Notes under the pieces: model-generated
Seen by the model: only the letters and a program-made list of their open reading frames with translations
Databases searched by the model: none
Told to the model about the DNA's origin: nothing
Part shown: piece by piece, positions 36,053 to 47,507 of the stretch
How positions within the stretch are numbered: position 1 is the stretch's first letter
Layout: each line of letters starts with the position of its first letter
Source: Oryzias latipes
Lineage: Eukaryota > Chordata > Actinopteri > Beloniformes > Adrianichthyidae
NCBI RefSeq assembly: GCF_002234675.1
Contig: NC_019862.2
Span: 20,518,160-20,582,159, forward strand
Direction: 5' to 3'
Length of the DNA stretch: 64,000 bases
Position numbers and translations under genes: made by a program

Positions 36053-37988
36053 TTGTCCTGTCCAACAGCTGGACAGTCAGATGAGAGCTGAGGGCCTCTT
36101 GGGTTGGACATATTTTACTTTAACAAGAGGGGTTATTAATCTTCAGACAAACCAAAGGTATGTCTGAATAAACCCCTTTTGTAATTGAGGCCAAACTTTA
36201 TTAATTTCAAACATGTCTGAAAATCTTTGGTGTTGGACCGGACGGAAAAGGAAAGAGGGGAAGAAGAGAGAGGGACGTTAGAGAGAGGGGGGGTAGGGGG
36301 TGATAATAGGAGGGGAAGGGGGATAAGACCATGAAGCAGCATAAAGCAACAAGTTTACTGGTTGTTAATCATTATGGTAAGGTTTAAATGTAAAAAAAAA
36401 ACAAAAAAAAGGGCGGAGCCTGTCCACACACACACTCAAATGTTATAAACACACCTGTTAGTTGCAAAAATGTCCACCTGTCGACATGTACACAAAACAG
36501 ATAGTGTTCACACGCATACTTATGCCTTAAAACCAACTAGTGTGAAATATTTCAGTCATTCAGTCTGTTGAGCTAACACCTGTGCTCAGGTGAGTGTTTA
36601 TGTTCTTCTAAAATGGATGGTGGAACGTGAAAAGAAGGAGGGAGAGTGCCCAGCCATCCCCACCCCAAGACCCCCACCGCACCAGCAGCGGCAGCCGGAA
36701 TCCCCCCAACGCCACATGGGAACTGGCAGGGAACAACCGCCGCCCGGGCGACCAAGCCCGCCACCCAGGCCAGGGCCAGCAGGGCCGCCGCAAGGCCCCC
36801 AGAGCCAGAGAGCAGGGAGGCACGGAGGGAAAGAGGGCGCCGCCCCAGCCCAACCAGGAGAGCAGCCCCCCCGCCGCGCCGGGAGAACCCAACGCAGGGC
36901 CCCACCGGAGAAGGACGCCCACAGCCCCAGACGAGCACCCCACCACCACCCAGGAGTTCCGGTCATCCCCCCGCCCCAACCCCAGGTACGAGCCAGGACC
37001 CCCCAAGGGAGACCCACTCCGCACTCCAGGCAGCCATCCGCCCGGCCCACGGTTGGTCCAGGGAGGAGCGAGGCAGGGGCCCGCCGTCCCCGCCCAGGAG
37101 GGGGGAACCCCGGGGAAAAAAGAGGGCCCACAAGGGGTGTTGTAAGTATGGCCCGACCAGGCTCGGCCACAGTTGGAAATTTGGCGGGGCCCAGCACTCA
37201 GGAGCAAGGACTATAACCCACCCCCCAGGGACACGAACACCCCCGGCTCAGATGTAATGTGAACCCCCCCACCGCGCGGAGAGAGCACCGCCGGGCCCAG
37301 GAAGCCGGTACCCCGGGGACACAGCCGCCGTTGCAAAGGGGCCCGTACCCCCCACCAGGGAAGAGGCAGGGGACAAATGGTCCTAGGTCCCACCTTCCTT
37401 GCAAAATGTGTGTGCGTGTATGTGTGTTTGAGAGAGTGTGTGTGTGCATGTGTGTGTGTTTATGTTGGGATGTATATATTGAGGGGGGAGGGGTGTGTGT
37501 ACTAAGGGGGGTGCAGTTAAAATTGGCAGGTAGGGCACTAAGGGGACATCTCCTGATTACTTACAGTGACGTCCCCTCACCCTCCCCACCAAGGGGCCCT
37601 AAATGTCTAATGTGCGGTTAAAATTGGCGGGTAGGGTGCTAGGAGGACATCCGCTGCTTGCTGGCAGTGATGTCCAAGCACCCCCCCTACCAAGGGCCCT
37701 ACATGTCTAAGGTGCAAATAAAACCGAAAGAGGGGGGGCCCACTCCATACGGCAACCACAGGAGGGGGGCCACTGCCTAGTAAACCCCCCCCCCAAGGCT
37801 CATCGCAGGCTAAGCCCCCCACCCCCTCACCCTATTATGAGGTTATATGAGGAAGGGGGTAAGTTGGGGACAGATGATAGACTGAGCCCCGGTGGTCAAA
37901 CAGCCCCCCCCCCCCCCCCCAGCAAGGGGGCCAGGCCCACCCAGCCCCGGGGCCCCACCCCCGGAGGCGCAGATCCCACAGGATCTTT
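36002..37988 (-). mobile_element. GC-rich poly(A) retroposon, copy 1, 15-bp TSD
   Basis: The direct repeat TCCCACAGGATCTTT stands at 36002-36016 and 37974-37988. A ~36-nt T run follows the left copy, meaning a poly(A) tail on the minus strand. The ~1.96 kb between is very C-rich on the + strand and contains a ~105-bp tandem repeat (two units, about 37513-37720). It therefore moved by target-primed reverse transcription. Long open frames on both strands are a result of GC bias; I do not recognise any protein. Confidence 0.8.
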
Positions 37989-38092
37989 GCTCTCATTCTC
38001 TGCCACCTTCGGAAGTGTTTCCCATTTTGACCTTGGGGTTTCCAGTTCATATTCTGCATACATGGTCCTGTATATTATTCCAGACTCTTTGG
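37989..38092 (-). mobile_element. R2/R4-like LINE fragment at the duplication junction
   Basis: Minus-strand coding continuation of the fragment at 35690 (YAEYELETPRSKWETLPKV). It breaks off at TCCAGACTCTTTGG and is joined directly to the sequence that starts unit 2. Confidence 0.75.
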
Positions 38093-39239
38093 AGAGCAAC
38101 CTCCAAAATGACCCATGTACCTAAACACACAAAAAATACTACATGTAGAATCGCAACTGTCACTAGTTTCTTGACACACACAATAACAAAAGAAAAGTTG
38201 AATTTAGAGACTAAAATGCTAAAAAGTCAACACTGTTGTGCAATACAGCATGTATTACTTGTTTCCATGTAAGTGGTAAAATAAACTTTGTGTCTAATAA
38301 CCGATTTTAGTTAAAAACCTTTATGATTTCCCCTTGGTGATCCCTGCTGTAATTCATTAGAAGTTGCATATGGTTTTAAGTTTTGGCTGAACTGAGAGGA
38401 CTGATTGACTTGACTTGTTACGCAACTGTAGTTGCAACAGCTGCACTTAAAACCATTGATTTTTAGGCAGGTGGTCCTATGGGTTATTTATTTAGTGGCA
38501 GACAAAGGTCAAATGTTTCACTGCTGAGCAGCTACAGGGGAGCAACTCTTTCCTCTCACTGCAGATGCTGCACGCAAACTCAAAGTTCAAGGAGGCAGTG
38601 AAGCTAAACGTGCATCTGCTCCCACTTCTATTTCTGCAGTCTGGAAAGTTAGTGTTAAAGCTGGGGAAAAAACACTTCATAGTGCATAACATTTCTGCCT
38701 GCAGGAACTGGAAGTCATTTTCACCCACCCACTTCTTTTACCATTGGATATTTGGTGTGTTGCAGACACAAAACACAGTCATCCCTGTTGGATGTAATCA
38801 TAGTGGATTTATTTAACTACTCATCCAACGAGGTTTACCGAGAAAAATTGTTGCATAAGGGCAACAAGTTTTAAAGCAACACAAATAAAGGTGATAGTTG
38901 TAAACATTTTCCAATCTGCATCCATTCCAAAAAGTTTTGCTTTTAAGACTGTAGAAAAATTTTGTGTCTCTTTTTAAAAGATCTTTTCAAGCAAAACTTT
39001 GTCCTTGACTTAACTCTTCTGGTGGCAGGATTAAATCTTCCGTCCCCCTGATTGGTCCTATTGATCCTAAAGAAGCATTCACTACTGCAGAGCTGATAAA
39101 GCCTATGGTGCAAGTCTATGAAGAAGTTGATTGGTTGGTATGGAGATAGGACGAAGATGGGTGCTCAAGGGTTATATTTACCAAAGATGACAGGGGAGGT
39201 GGGGATTTTGTCATGGGTGCACATAGTACAGTAGCAGGG

Positions 39240-39247
39240 TATAAAAG
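39240..39247 (+). promoter_or_regulatory. TATA box of His-rich fetuin gene 2
   Basis: TATAAAAG lies 70 bp before the start codon, in the same context as gene 1. The upstream region is uninterrupted here; gene 1 has a MITE and a LINE fragment starting about 190 bp upstream. Confidence 0.75.
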
Positions 39248-39309
39248 GGTCACCATTTCCTCCTCTGGGTATCTCTTCTGTTAGGCTGTGTGTGACAGAG
39301 TGGGCCTTG

Positions 39310-42300
39310 ATGATGAAGATCTGCATCTTGGGGTTGCTGGTGCTGGGGTGCGTGCACGGTGCACCCGTGAAAGAAGACCTGAAGCCGCAGTCATGTGACG
39401 ATCCACACGCCGTAAAAGCTGCTCATGTGGCTCTGACGAAGATCAACATGGAGCGGAACGATGGCTACATCTTCAGCCTGCACCGCCTGTCCAACGTTCA
39501 CCATTCCATGCACGTAAGCCGTTTTTCATGATCTACACTTTAATGGCCAAGACTTCTACTTTAGCATTGTGCTAAAGGTCTGAAAAGCCTTTTGATGTTG
39601 CAATTCAGATAATTAGAAAATTTTGAAAACAATTAAACTAATTAAACATGGAGCCTTCAGAGCCACATGAACATGCAACATGGAGCAAAAGTATAAAAAA
39701 ATGGGACCTTTAAATGTAAGTTAAAATATTTAAAACTCTAGTTATTAAAATACTCATAAATCTAATATTTATCAAAGTTATCCTAGAAGCAAATAACGAA
39801 GACAGTCAGTTTGCATAATACATAAAACCTGGAATAAATTATGAGATGCTGCTGAACCTAAATCTGATCACATTACTAAATGTATTTCATATAAGGGCTT
39901 TTAGTTAAATGTAATTTATGAGTGAACTGGATTGAAAAGATTTACAGATGTGCAAAGAATTTATGGCAGGATGATGGTTGTCATGGAAACATTGGTGCCT
40001 TTAATGAAAAGATTCCGCCTTCATTCAATTCCTGCTATTCTGAACATTTGAGATTATGTTAAAGTAGGTGTAGTTTTAAAACAGACAAAGTTTTCTTAAA
40101 GTAAGTATTTATTCCTGTCTTTGTGAAAAACAAGAAATCAATTAGTCAATCAATACTTTAGGAACTCCTTTTAAACGATCAAAATTAAAATAAAGTACTT
40201 TTAAATGTCAGAAATTAAAGCTAATTTAAAAAGATCTCAAATCCTGCAATGCTTTCTCTAATCTATTGAAGAAAATCCTTTAATCTGCCTAAATAATCAA
40301 TTAAATGATCATTTAAAAAGGAACAGTGTAATTTAAAATAAACTCTCAACTCAAGATTTATTGTCATAGAAACGTGGAAAAAAAGAATTCACCTTTCAAA
40401 TTGTTAAAAATAATATTTGCCTTTCATGCCGTACTCTGCAAGTTTGCAACATACCATTTAATTCAAGACTCCACTTAATTTAGCATAATCTTGAATAAAA
40501 ATTAATTACAAATAATTAATTGTTTTTGGAAATAAATTCAGGTATGAAGGGTTAAACATGAGTTTAACTCAAATATGGTATTAAAAATTCAGAAAATTAA
40601 AATGGATTTTTTTCTTCATAGAACCTCAAAGCCAAAGCTGGCACTTTTTTGAGAAAACAAAAAGAATCATTCCATTGACTGCAAATACAGATGAACGAAG
40701 AGAGTGTGACATCACCCATAGAAAATGCATTACCTCTGGCTTCAGCGAAATAAAGTGAATTCTGTCTCAAATTTTTCGCATTTAGGAACCAGACGACATT
40801 GATTGGTCTATGCTGGTCTGAGTCTCGTGTCTAGGGCAACAACTGTCGTCAATCATGAGTAATTTTCTTCAAAGTCCACCCCCCTCTTTCCGTCTCAGGA
40901 GAATCTGTCAATCTAACTTTCTAACTAATGGGCACCAGATGCTTTTACTGAGGCATCTGATTGGTCAGTTTATAACTTGAATAACTTAAACTTAAAGAAA
41001 AAATATTGTGAAAAATAATTAGAAGATGTTAAGGAAAAAAGTAGCAGAGCAAGAATGGTTATGTAAGGGTTAATGGGCGACAAAGTGTGCGTTATTACTT
41101 TTTAACGCACGCCGTGGAAGCCTGAGCGGAGGACGGTTCAGGCGACGTGCGTTAAAACGTAATAACGCACACTACGAAGGCCATTTACCCCCTTATACCA
41201 TTGTCACTTACAAAAGCAATACATATTAACCAGTTTTTAGTCCTTAATTCTTGTTTTTTTTCCGATTTGGATCGCTTTTCTCACAAAAAGCGGACTATTT
41301 GTTACGTGATGCGCATCACGTAACAAATAGTCCGCGTCGGGCCACCGCTGCAGTCAAGATTCGGTGATATATATATGATGATCTTTCCGATGGGTTGAAT
41401 AAAGCATCAGTTCAGAGACAAAGTTCACCTCTTACCGCTTGTTTTTGTCCAAATGATGAAGCAAAAGGTTGTTTTAAAGAAACCAGTGCAGTGATACAAA
41501 ACATTTAAGCTAAGTGACCGGAACTTCTTTTTTCACCGTGCGGTTATCAGGTTTTAACACACACACAGCAGCCAATCAGAATCAAGTATTCACCCGGACC
41601 ACGGTATAATCTGATAATTAGAATGACTGAGTAATAGCTGCTAAAAGTCTGTAGGATTTCGGCTCCTGGGAGCCAGCAGGTACTTCTTATGTGGAACACA
41701 AGGGGGGAGGGGGCAAGATGTTCAGCGATATACTGTCTATGAATTTTTTAAGTTCACATTTATTGTCATCATGTTTGGTAACTATGCTCACGAGGATTTC
41801 ACTGTTGAGCATGTGGCCCTTTAGTCAATATGACCCTTTGGAAAAGTAAATATTGCAACAAAGTTTCTTGAAAACAAGAAATCAATCAGTCAATCAATAC
41901 TTTAGGAGCACCTTTTAAACAATCAGACCTAAAATGAAGTACTTTTAAATGTCAGAAATTAAAGCTAATTTAAAACTATCCCAAATTCTCCAATACTTTC
42001 ACTCATCCATTGAAGAAAATCCTTTAATCTGCCTAAATGATCAATTAAATGATCATTTAAAGTGGAAAAAAATGGGCAATGTGTCATCCGTGGAGCCAGC
42101 TTCCTATTTGGAACGCAAGGTGGGAGGGGGCAAGATGTTCAGTGATATACTGTCAATGGATTTTTTTAAGCTCTCCTTTTTTGTCATCATGTTTGGTAAC
42201 TGTGCTCACGAGGATTTTCCCCGTTGAGCATGTGGCCCTTCAGTTAATATGATCCTTTGGAAAAATAAAAATATTGCAACACAGTCTTGACTTCCTTTAA

Positions 42301-44902
42301 AAAATATAATACAGTGAATTTCTCTGTTTGTGTTGCAGGGAGAGAACGGTGTGGTTTATTACCTGACTATGGATGTTGTGGAGACAAACTGCAGCGTTCT
42401 TAGCAGGAAGGACTGGAAGCACTGTGAGGCTCGTCCAACCAGCGACCAGCCGGTCAGAAAACACACACAATCTGCAGACACAATGTTAAGGACGTAGACT
42501 CTCAAACTACATTTAAAACATATTTAATAGGGCTTAACTGATGACAATTACATGTTTCTTTAGGTTTATGGACAATGCAAAGCAGCCATCTTCATCAATA
42601 AGGTGCACAGAGTGGATCGTCTCTACAAATACGACTGTGTTATCAAACCAGGTAAAAAAAAAAAAAAAGGTTCCTAAAAATCTTTTTTAATTGCGTAGAA
42701 TTTCTTCTTAGTCATTTATCAATCTTAAATAACATTTAATGCTGTTAATCTTCTAAACCGGTTTTGTCCCTTTCGGGGTCAGGTCGCCAGTCTGTCGCTG
42801 GGCCACAAATCACGCACATTTATGCCTAGGAACAATTTAGAGTAACTATTTTACCTATGAAGCATGTTTTTGGACAATGGGAGGAAGCTGGAGTCCCCCA
42901 GAGAAAACCCAGGCATGCACGAGGAGAACATGCAAACTCCACACAGAAAGGTCCCCAATTGGGATTCTGTTTCAGGTCCCCCAGCCGGGATTTCTTGCTG
43001 TGAGGCAAGAGCGTTTGCGCCACCGAGCGAGACTTGGTTCCCCTATGACTCAAAGTTTTAAAAAGTGTATCAAGATGTATTTGGGACACACATAAACAAA
43101 TTAAAAAACTTCAAAATTGCAGTAGACTGCCTAAAACAGATTTTCAAGAATGTTTTGCAAACTACAAAAATATAAGGGGTATTGAACCCTATGATGAAGA
43201 GTTATGTTTTTAGGATGCCAAAGTGTTACCTTAAAAATGGGTTATTAAAAATGGAACTTTGTCTGATCTAATCAATATTTTAAAGCAATTGTCATATTCT
43301 TTAATTCTGAAAGGGAGAAATGGTTCACATCAACTCTGTGAGGTATTTAATAAAACTACAACATTTGAGAGGTCTTGTGTCAACAATGGTGTATATGTTT
43401 TTCCAGTTCCTTCTGCCAGAGTGTCAGCGCTGTGTCCTGACTGTCCAACTTTAATAAGCCCAGACAATGAACAGGTCCAGAAGACTTTGTCTCTTTCCCT
43501 TGACAAGTTCAACAAGGAAAGTGGGCTGAAAAATCGTTTTGACAAGCTTAAGATCACACGCGCACGCGCCGGGGTAAGTTTTCCCACCCCTTTTTCTTCT
43601 CTCATGTCTAAGAAATAAAGAAAAGATGAGAATGATTCATACAAGAAATGTCTCCTTAATGTCTTCTTTTGATCTCAAGATGGCCATGCAGATGTATTAT
43701 ATTGTGGAGTACACCATCCAGGAGACCACCTGTGCCCACAACACAGAGGGAACTGAAAAGTGCCCACTCATGACGTGCGAGTTTGCTGTGAGTCATGAAT
43801 TTTGTTTAACAACCAATACTATGTCTTTTGACCATTCATTCACCAATTATAACACATCTATCTTGCTGTGAGCAACTAAGCTGAGTTTTCTGAAAGAAGT
43901 TTCTTCTGAACTGACTATTTTTTTTGCTCTTCTCTCTTTTAGCACAAGGGCTTCTGCAAGGCTTCCCTATACAGCCTTCCAGACAATGAGCAAAGCATTA
44001 ATGTGGAGTGTGAGATCTATGAGCCTGAGGTAATAAAGATTGCTACTTTTAAAAATTAAAATTTGCATTAAAAAAATCAAAACAAAACTTTAAAAAACAA
44101 TAGAAATCTTACATGACCTAATGACAATTCTTCAATTGATGTCAGTTTAATACAACAATATTCTTCATGATGTCACACTGTCCAGGCCTCTGAGAGAGAA
44201 AAGAAGGCACATCTGTTGGGCGGAGAGACTGACCACAGCCACAATGACACGCACGGCCATGACCACTCTACATTGCCCGACCATGACCACGCCCACGACC
44301 ACACCAAAGTCCACCACCATCACAACAAGACCCATGAGGAAGCCGACTCCCACGACCACCACCACTCACATGACCACAAACCAGGCAGTGCCTACAGGCA
44401 CAGCCACGACCATTCCCACGAGCACGGAGTCAACCATGATCACGAGCACTCACACCACACCTCTGCACATAACCACACCGGCGACTTTCCCAACCACCAC
44501 CATGACTACAAGCATGCTGAGGGCGTGCACACCCATGACCATGACCACGAGCTCGCCCTGGACCACGAGCACAAGCATGCTCACCTGCATGACCATGAGC
44601 ATCACCATCATCACCACGGCCATGGCCATGAGACCACGCCCCACGACACACCAGTGGGCAGCGTGAGGGTGCTAACTGATGGGCCCATGATCCTGCCTTC
44701 CTTTCCAGACCAACCAGCAGCCGGACCCCACCCTGGCGTCACCCTGCCTCTCAGGCCTGACCCTCAAATCCCAGGGGCCCATGAGCCTATCATCCAAGCC
44801 TTCCCACGTGGAATTTCACACGAATGCAAAGCCCCAGAAGTAAAAAACAACTTAGTAGACCAGCTCTTTGCTGAGGACCCCACCTTCAAACCCTCTGCAT
44901 AA
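39310..44902 (+). CDS. Secreted fetuin-family protein with long His-rich tail, gene 2
   Basis: Coding exons 39310-39513, 42339-42452, 42564-42651, 43407-43573, 43680-43787, 43943-44029, 44186-44902, with the same phases and sizes as gene 1, giving 494 residues. Domains match gene 1: signal peptide 1-17, two cystatin-like domains, CPDCP at 145-149, His-rich residues about 265-410 (about 56 His), one C-terminal Cys. By eye, exon 1 differs from gene 1 at 9 of 204 positions, whereas exons 2-6 differ at 8 of 564. Exon 7 has about 13 amino-acid changes, among them Gly instead of the gene 1 Cys at residue 401. Intron 1 is 2.8 kb against 1.2 kb in gene 1 and contains a partly repeated segment. The frame, splice sites and an AATAAA signal are all intact, so it should be functional. 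It is probably a plasma protein with metal-binding and protease-inhibitor roles, by family analogy. Confidence 0.93.
41055..41625. mobile_element. Putative DNA-transposon-derived insertion with inverted repeats
   Basis: This block is absent from gene 1. It contains a 27-nt inverted repeat (41085-41111 and 41146-41172, one mismatch, around GTGCGTTATTAC), a 46-bp perfect palindrome (41290-41335), and a right part with CAGCCAATCAGAATCAAGTA, a motif I associate with common fish DNA transposons. The outer ends are not clear. Confidence 0.5.
41290..41335. repeat. Perfect 46-bp palindrome
   Basis: GCGGACTATTTGTTACGTG... reads identically on both strands with no spacer, centred between 41312 and 41313 (ATGC|GCAT). 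It lies in intron 1 of gene 2. Confidence 0.97.
42740..43025 (-). mobile_element. SINE-like repeat in intron 3 of gene 2
   Basis: Orthologous to the repeat at 27455. Its right end, GCGCCACCG, is followed directly by AGCGAGACTTGG, whereas gene 1 has about 490 bp more, so one of the two introns has an indel. Confidence 0.8.
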
Positions 44903-45059
44903 AAATCTCTTAGAAATATCCTTTTGTGGAGAAGGCGGGGGTTAGAAACTCCTTAAAACCGTGTCATTTATATTCATCATACTGATTGACAATGAAACAC
45001 AAGCTGACAGCCTCCCGTGCATATGTCTGGAACCTGTAAATTTTCCCATTTCTTAGTTT

Positions 45060-45065
45060 AATAAA
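45060..45065 (+). terminator. Poly(A) signal of gene 2 (AATAAA)
   Basis: AATAAA lies about 160 bp after the stop codon, followed by a T-rich region. A second AATAAA lies about 45 bp further on. The equivalent first signal is mutated in gene 1. Confidence 0.7.
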
Positions 45066-45439
45066 GTTTTAAAAAAAGATGTTTCTTAAATGTTTTTCTG
45101 TTGAAATAAACTCATTAAAAATTTCAAAAACAACCCTACACTGGTGGTTTATTTAATAAAAAAAAAACATCTGACATTTTCATGTCTTTGTGAATTAATC
45201 ATTTTCTTTTTGAACTCTAAGGAGATTTTCTGCTTTGTCATCGCTAAATCACTAATGCTTCATTGGATGCCTTTTTGTGAATAAATCAAGGGTTGCTGAT
45301 GTTCAACATTTTAAGTCAGAACTAGGTCCAAATGTCAGAATAAAAAAAAAACTACTTTCAAATATTTTTGACTCATTAAGATTACATCTTGTAAAAAAAG
45401 CACAAATTATAGGCAGTTAATTAGGATTATTAAATAATC

Positions 45440-47507
45440 TTAATAAATTAAATAAATTATTATTATTTTTTTTTTTTAAACTTGTTCTGTCCAACAGCTG
45501 AGCAAACAGATTAATGGTAAATGGCGTATACTTATATAGCGCCTTTCTTCCTACAAGGACAAAGCGCTTTACAGTCACGGACCCATTCACCCAGTCACAC
45601 ACACATTCACACACTGGTGGTCGCTCCGCTGCCAAACACAGGCGCCTGCCTACCACCAGAGGCAAGGTGGGGTTCGGTGTCTTGCCCAAGGACGCTTCGA
45701 CTCATGGGTGTGCAAGGCGGGAATCGAACCTGCAACCTTATGATCATGGGACGACCGCCCTACCGCTGCACCACGGCCGCCCCTTTAGATTAGAGCTGAA
45801 GGCTTTTTGTGTTGGACAGGTTTTACTATCACAAAAAGAGGTTATATAGCTTCAAGAAACTAGAGTGTAAATTTGTATAAACCCCTTTTTATCGTATTAT
45901 TTTTTATTTATTTGTTACATTTAGTGTGTGGGGGGAGGGAGAGGGGAAGAATGTGAGGGGAGGGTGGAAGAGAGTAAAAGGAAGAAAGGTGAAAAGGTGG
46001 GGGATACAAGCACTCATTTGAATAAGTTATTATTTTAAGCTGTAACAATTATACCAGATCTGCTGGAAAGACGAATGTTACATCAAAGGTTAAAATCTGA
46101 CACTAAGATGAGCGAAAAAAATCTGTCCATCAATACACTGTGGGTAAGGAGGAGGGATGAAGCAGACAGGGAGCAGTGTGGCAGTGTGCACGTGCACGTA
46201 GGGGTGGAGATACATGCATGCTGCCAACGTGAACCGTGTGTTCATAAGGGGAGCCAGATCCTACCCAGCCAGACCAGCCAGACCAGCCAGACCAGGAGAG
46301 GGGAGGAGAGCCCCCCAGGCCAGAAGCCCCCCCAGCATCCGGACCCAGGCAGCCCGGGAGGGGAGGAGGAGGGGACCGCCCACCCCACCAGCCAGGCACA
46401 GAGAGGGCCCCCCTACAGGGGCCCCCCCAATGCCCAGAGGCACAAGCGAACCCAGTGTCCGGCCCCCAGGCCACAAGACAGAAGCGCTTAGCCGTACCAG
46501 GTGGCAGCCATGGGGGCCACCGGGCGCCGGACACCGAGACAAAGGCCAGGGACGAAGCCAGGGCCCCCGGAACCCATGAGCCGGCCACCCCCCGACCGGC
46601 GCCCCGTCTCCGCAAGCCAGCCCAGGAATGGGACCTAAGCAACCCAGGGATCGCCACGCACCCACAGCCACCCCCCATAACCCTACAACCCTACACACTA
46701 CAACCCCCCCCGCCATAATATCTGAGCCCCCCTCCCCAACCCTCTCAGTGCCCTCCCCTCTCTGTGATGGGGAAGGAAAGCCCCAGAGGGTCCCAGCGAG
46801 CCAGCCCCCAGGTCCGTCCTACCCATGCACTCACGCACACATACTCACAATCATCTGGTTACCCCCCCCACCCCCGCCGCCACGCAGTAACCCCCCCCCC
46901 CAGCCGGCCGACCCCCAGCGCCGTATGCCCGACCATTCCCGCAGCCGACAGGATACCCATAAGCCCGGCCGCCCTGACAGGACCAGGCGGGTGAAGACCG
47001 GCCGCCCCTCCCCGACCCCACCCATGTATGGAGGTGTGGGAGTGCTGTGTGTGTGCTGCAGGTAAAATAGGAGGTCCCCAGTGTGGGGGGCTCCACCGCT
47101 GCCAAGCCGCAAAGCCCCCCACTCCGGGGTCCCTCTGTGAGTGGTGTGTATTTGCTGTGTGTGTGCTGCTAGCATGCAGTGTGTGTCTCTACAGAGGAAG
47201 TTAAAATTGTGGGGGGGGGCCAGCAAAAGGTGAGCACGGATGTTTCACCGTGCCCCCCTCCACCAGACCCTCTCCACAAGGCCCTAGATGAATCAGAGTG
47301 TCTAATATGCAAGTAAAAAGCAGGGAGGAGGGCGGGTGCCAATGAGAACCCAGAGAGGGGCATCCCCAGTGAGCCCCGCCAGCATACCCCTCCCATCCAG
47401 TTCCCGGAGCCCTATGTGCCTGTGTGCAATATTTGTTTGGGTGAGAGCGGGGAGGAGCGGGCGGATGGGCACAATTTTTTTTTTTTAAATGGAAATAATA
47501 ATTGACT
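45440..47507 (-). mobile_element. GC-rich poly(A) retroposon, copy 2
   Basis: Starts, like copy 1, with a T run followed by AACTTGTTCTGTCCAACAGC. It has C-rich blocks and one unit of the tandem-repeat region (CACAAGGCCCTAGATG near 47275), then ends near another T run. The right flank is the same R2/R4-like LINE sequence as at copy 1. A SINE is nested at 45514-45786. No clean target duplication is visible at this copy. Confidence 0.7.
45508..45792 (-). mobile_element. tRNA-derived SINE, 6-bp TSD (AGATTA)
   Basis: On the minus strand the head carries an A box (GTGGTGCAGCGGTAGGGC) and a perfect B box (GGTTCGATTCC). The tail ends in GCGCTATATAAGTATACGCC. The direct repeat AGATTA is at 45508-45513 and 45787-45792. 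Copy 1 of the host retroposon lacks the insertion. A second copy of this SINE is at 48440. Confidence 0.88.

Larger units (their letters stand above)
23995..38092 (+). repeat. Segmental duplication, unit 1
   Basis: From GAGCAACCTCCAAAATGACC at 23995 the sequence is collinear with that from 38093. The match runs through gene 1, its 3' UTR, the stretch at 34410-34610 (matching 45205-45420), the GC-rich retroposon and the R2/R4-like LINE fragment that ends at the junction near 38093. Unit 1 is enlarged by later insertions: MITEs, a LINE fragment, the 30531-34290 LINE and the foldback element. Confidence 0.85.
40120..42338 (+). repeat. Partial internal duplication in intron 1 of gene 2
   Basis: The gene 1 segment 26575-27000 has two counterparts here. 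One is a diverged, split version (40120-40330 and 41665-41865). The other is an almost identical version (41868-42338) running into exon 2. The joint lies in the shared word GAAAACAAGAAATCAAT. Confidence 0.8.

Noticed and set aside
36590..37257. Several overlapping long open frames (about 200 codons) on both strands
   Set aside because: They come from extreme GC bias in a retroposon. Frames are open on both strands at once, the composition is Pro/Gly/Arg-rich, and the second copy does not keep them.
45690..45786. tRNA gene (A and B boxes on the minus strand); similar at 31900 and 51700
   Set aside because: Part of SINEs with tails and target duplications. No good acceptor stem or cloverleaf is evident.
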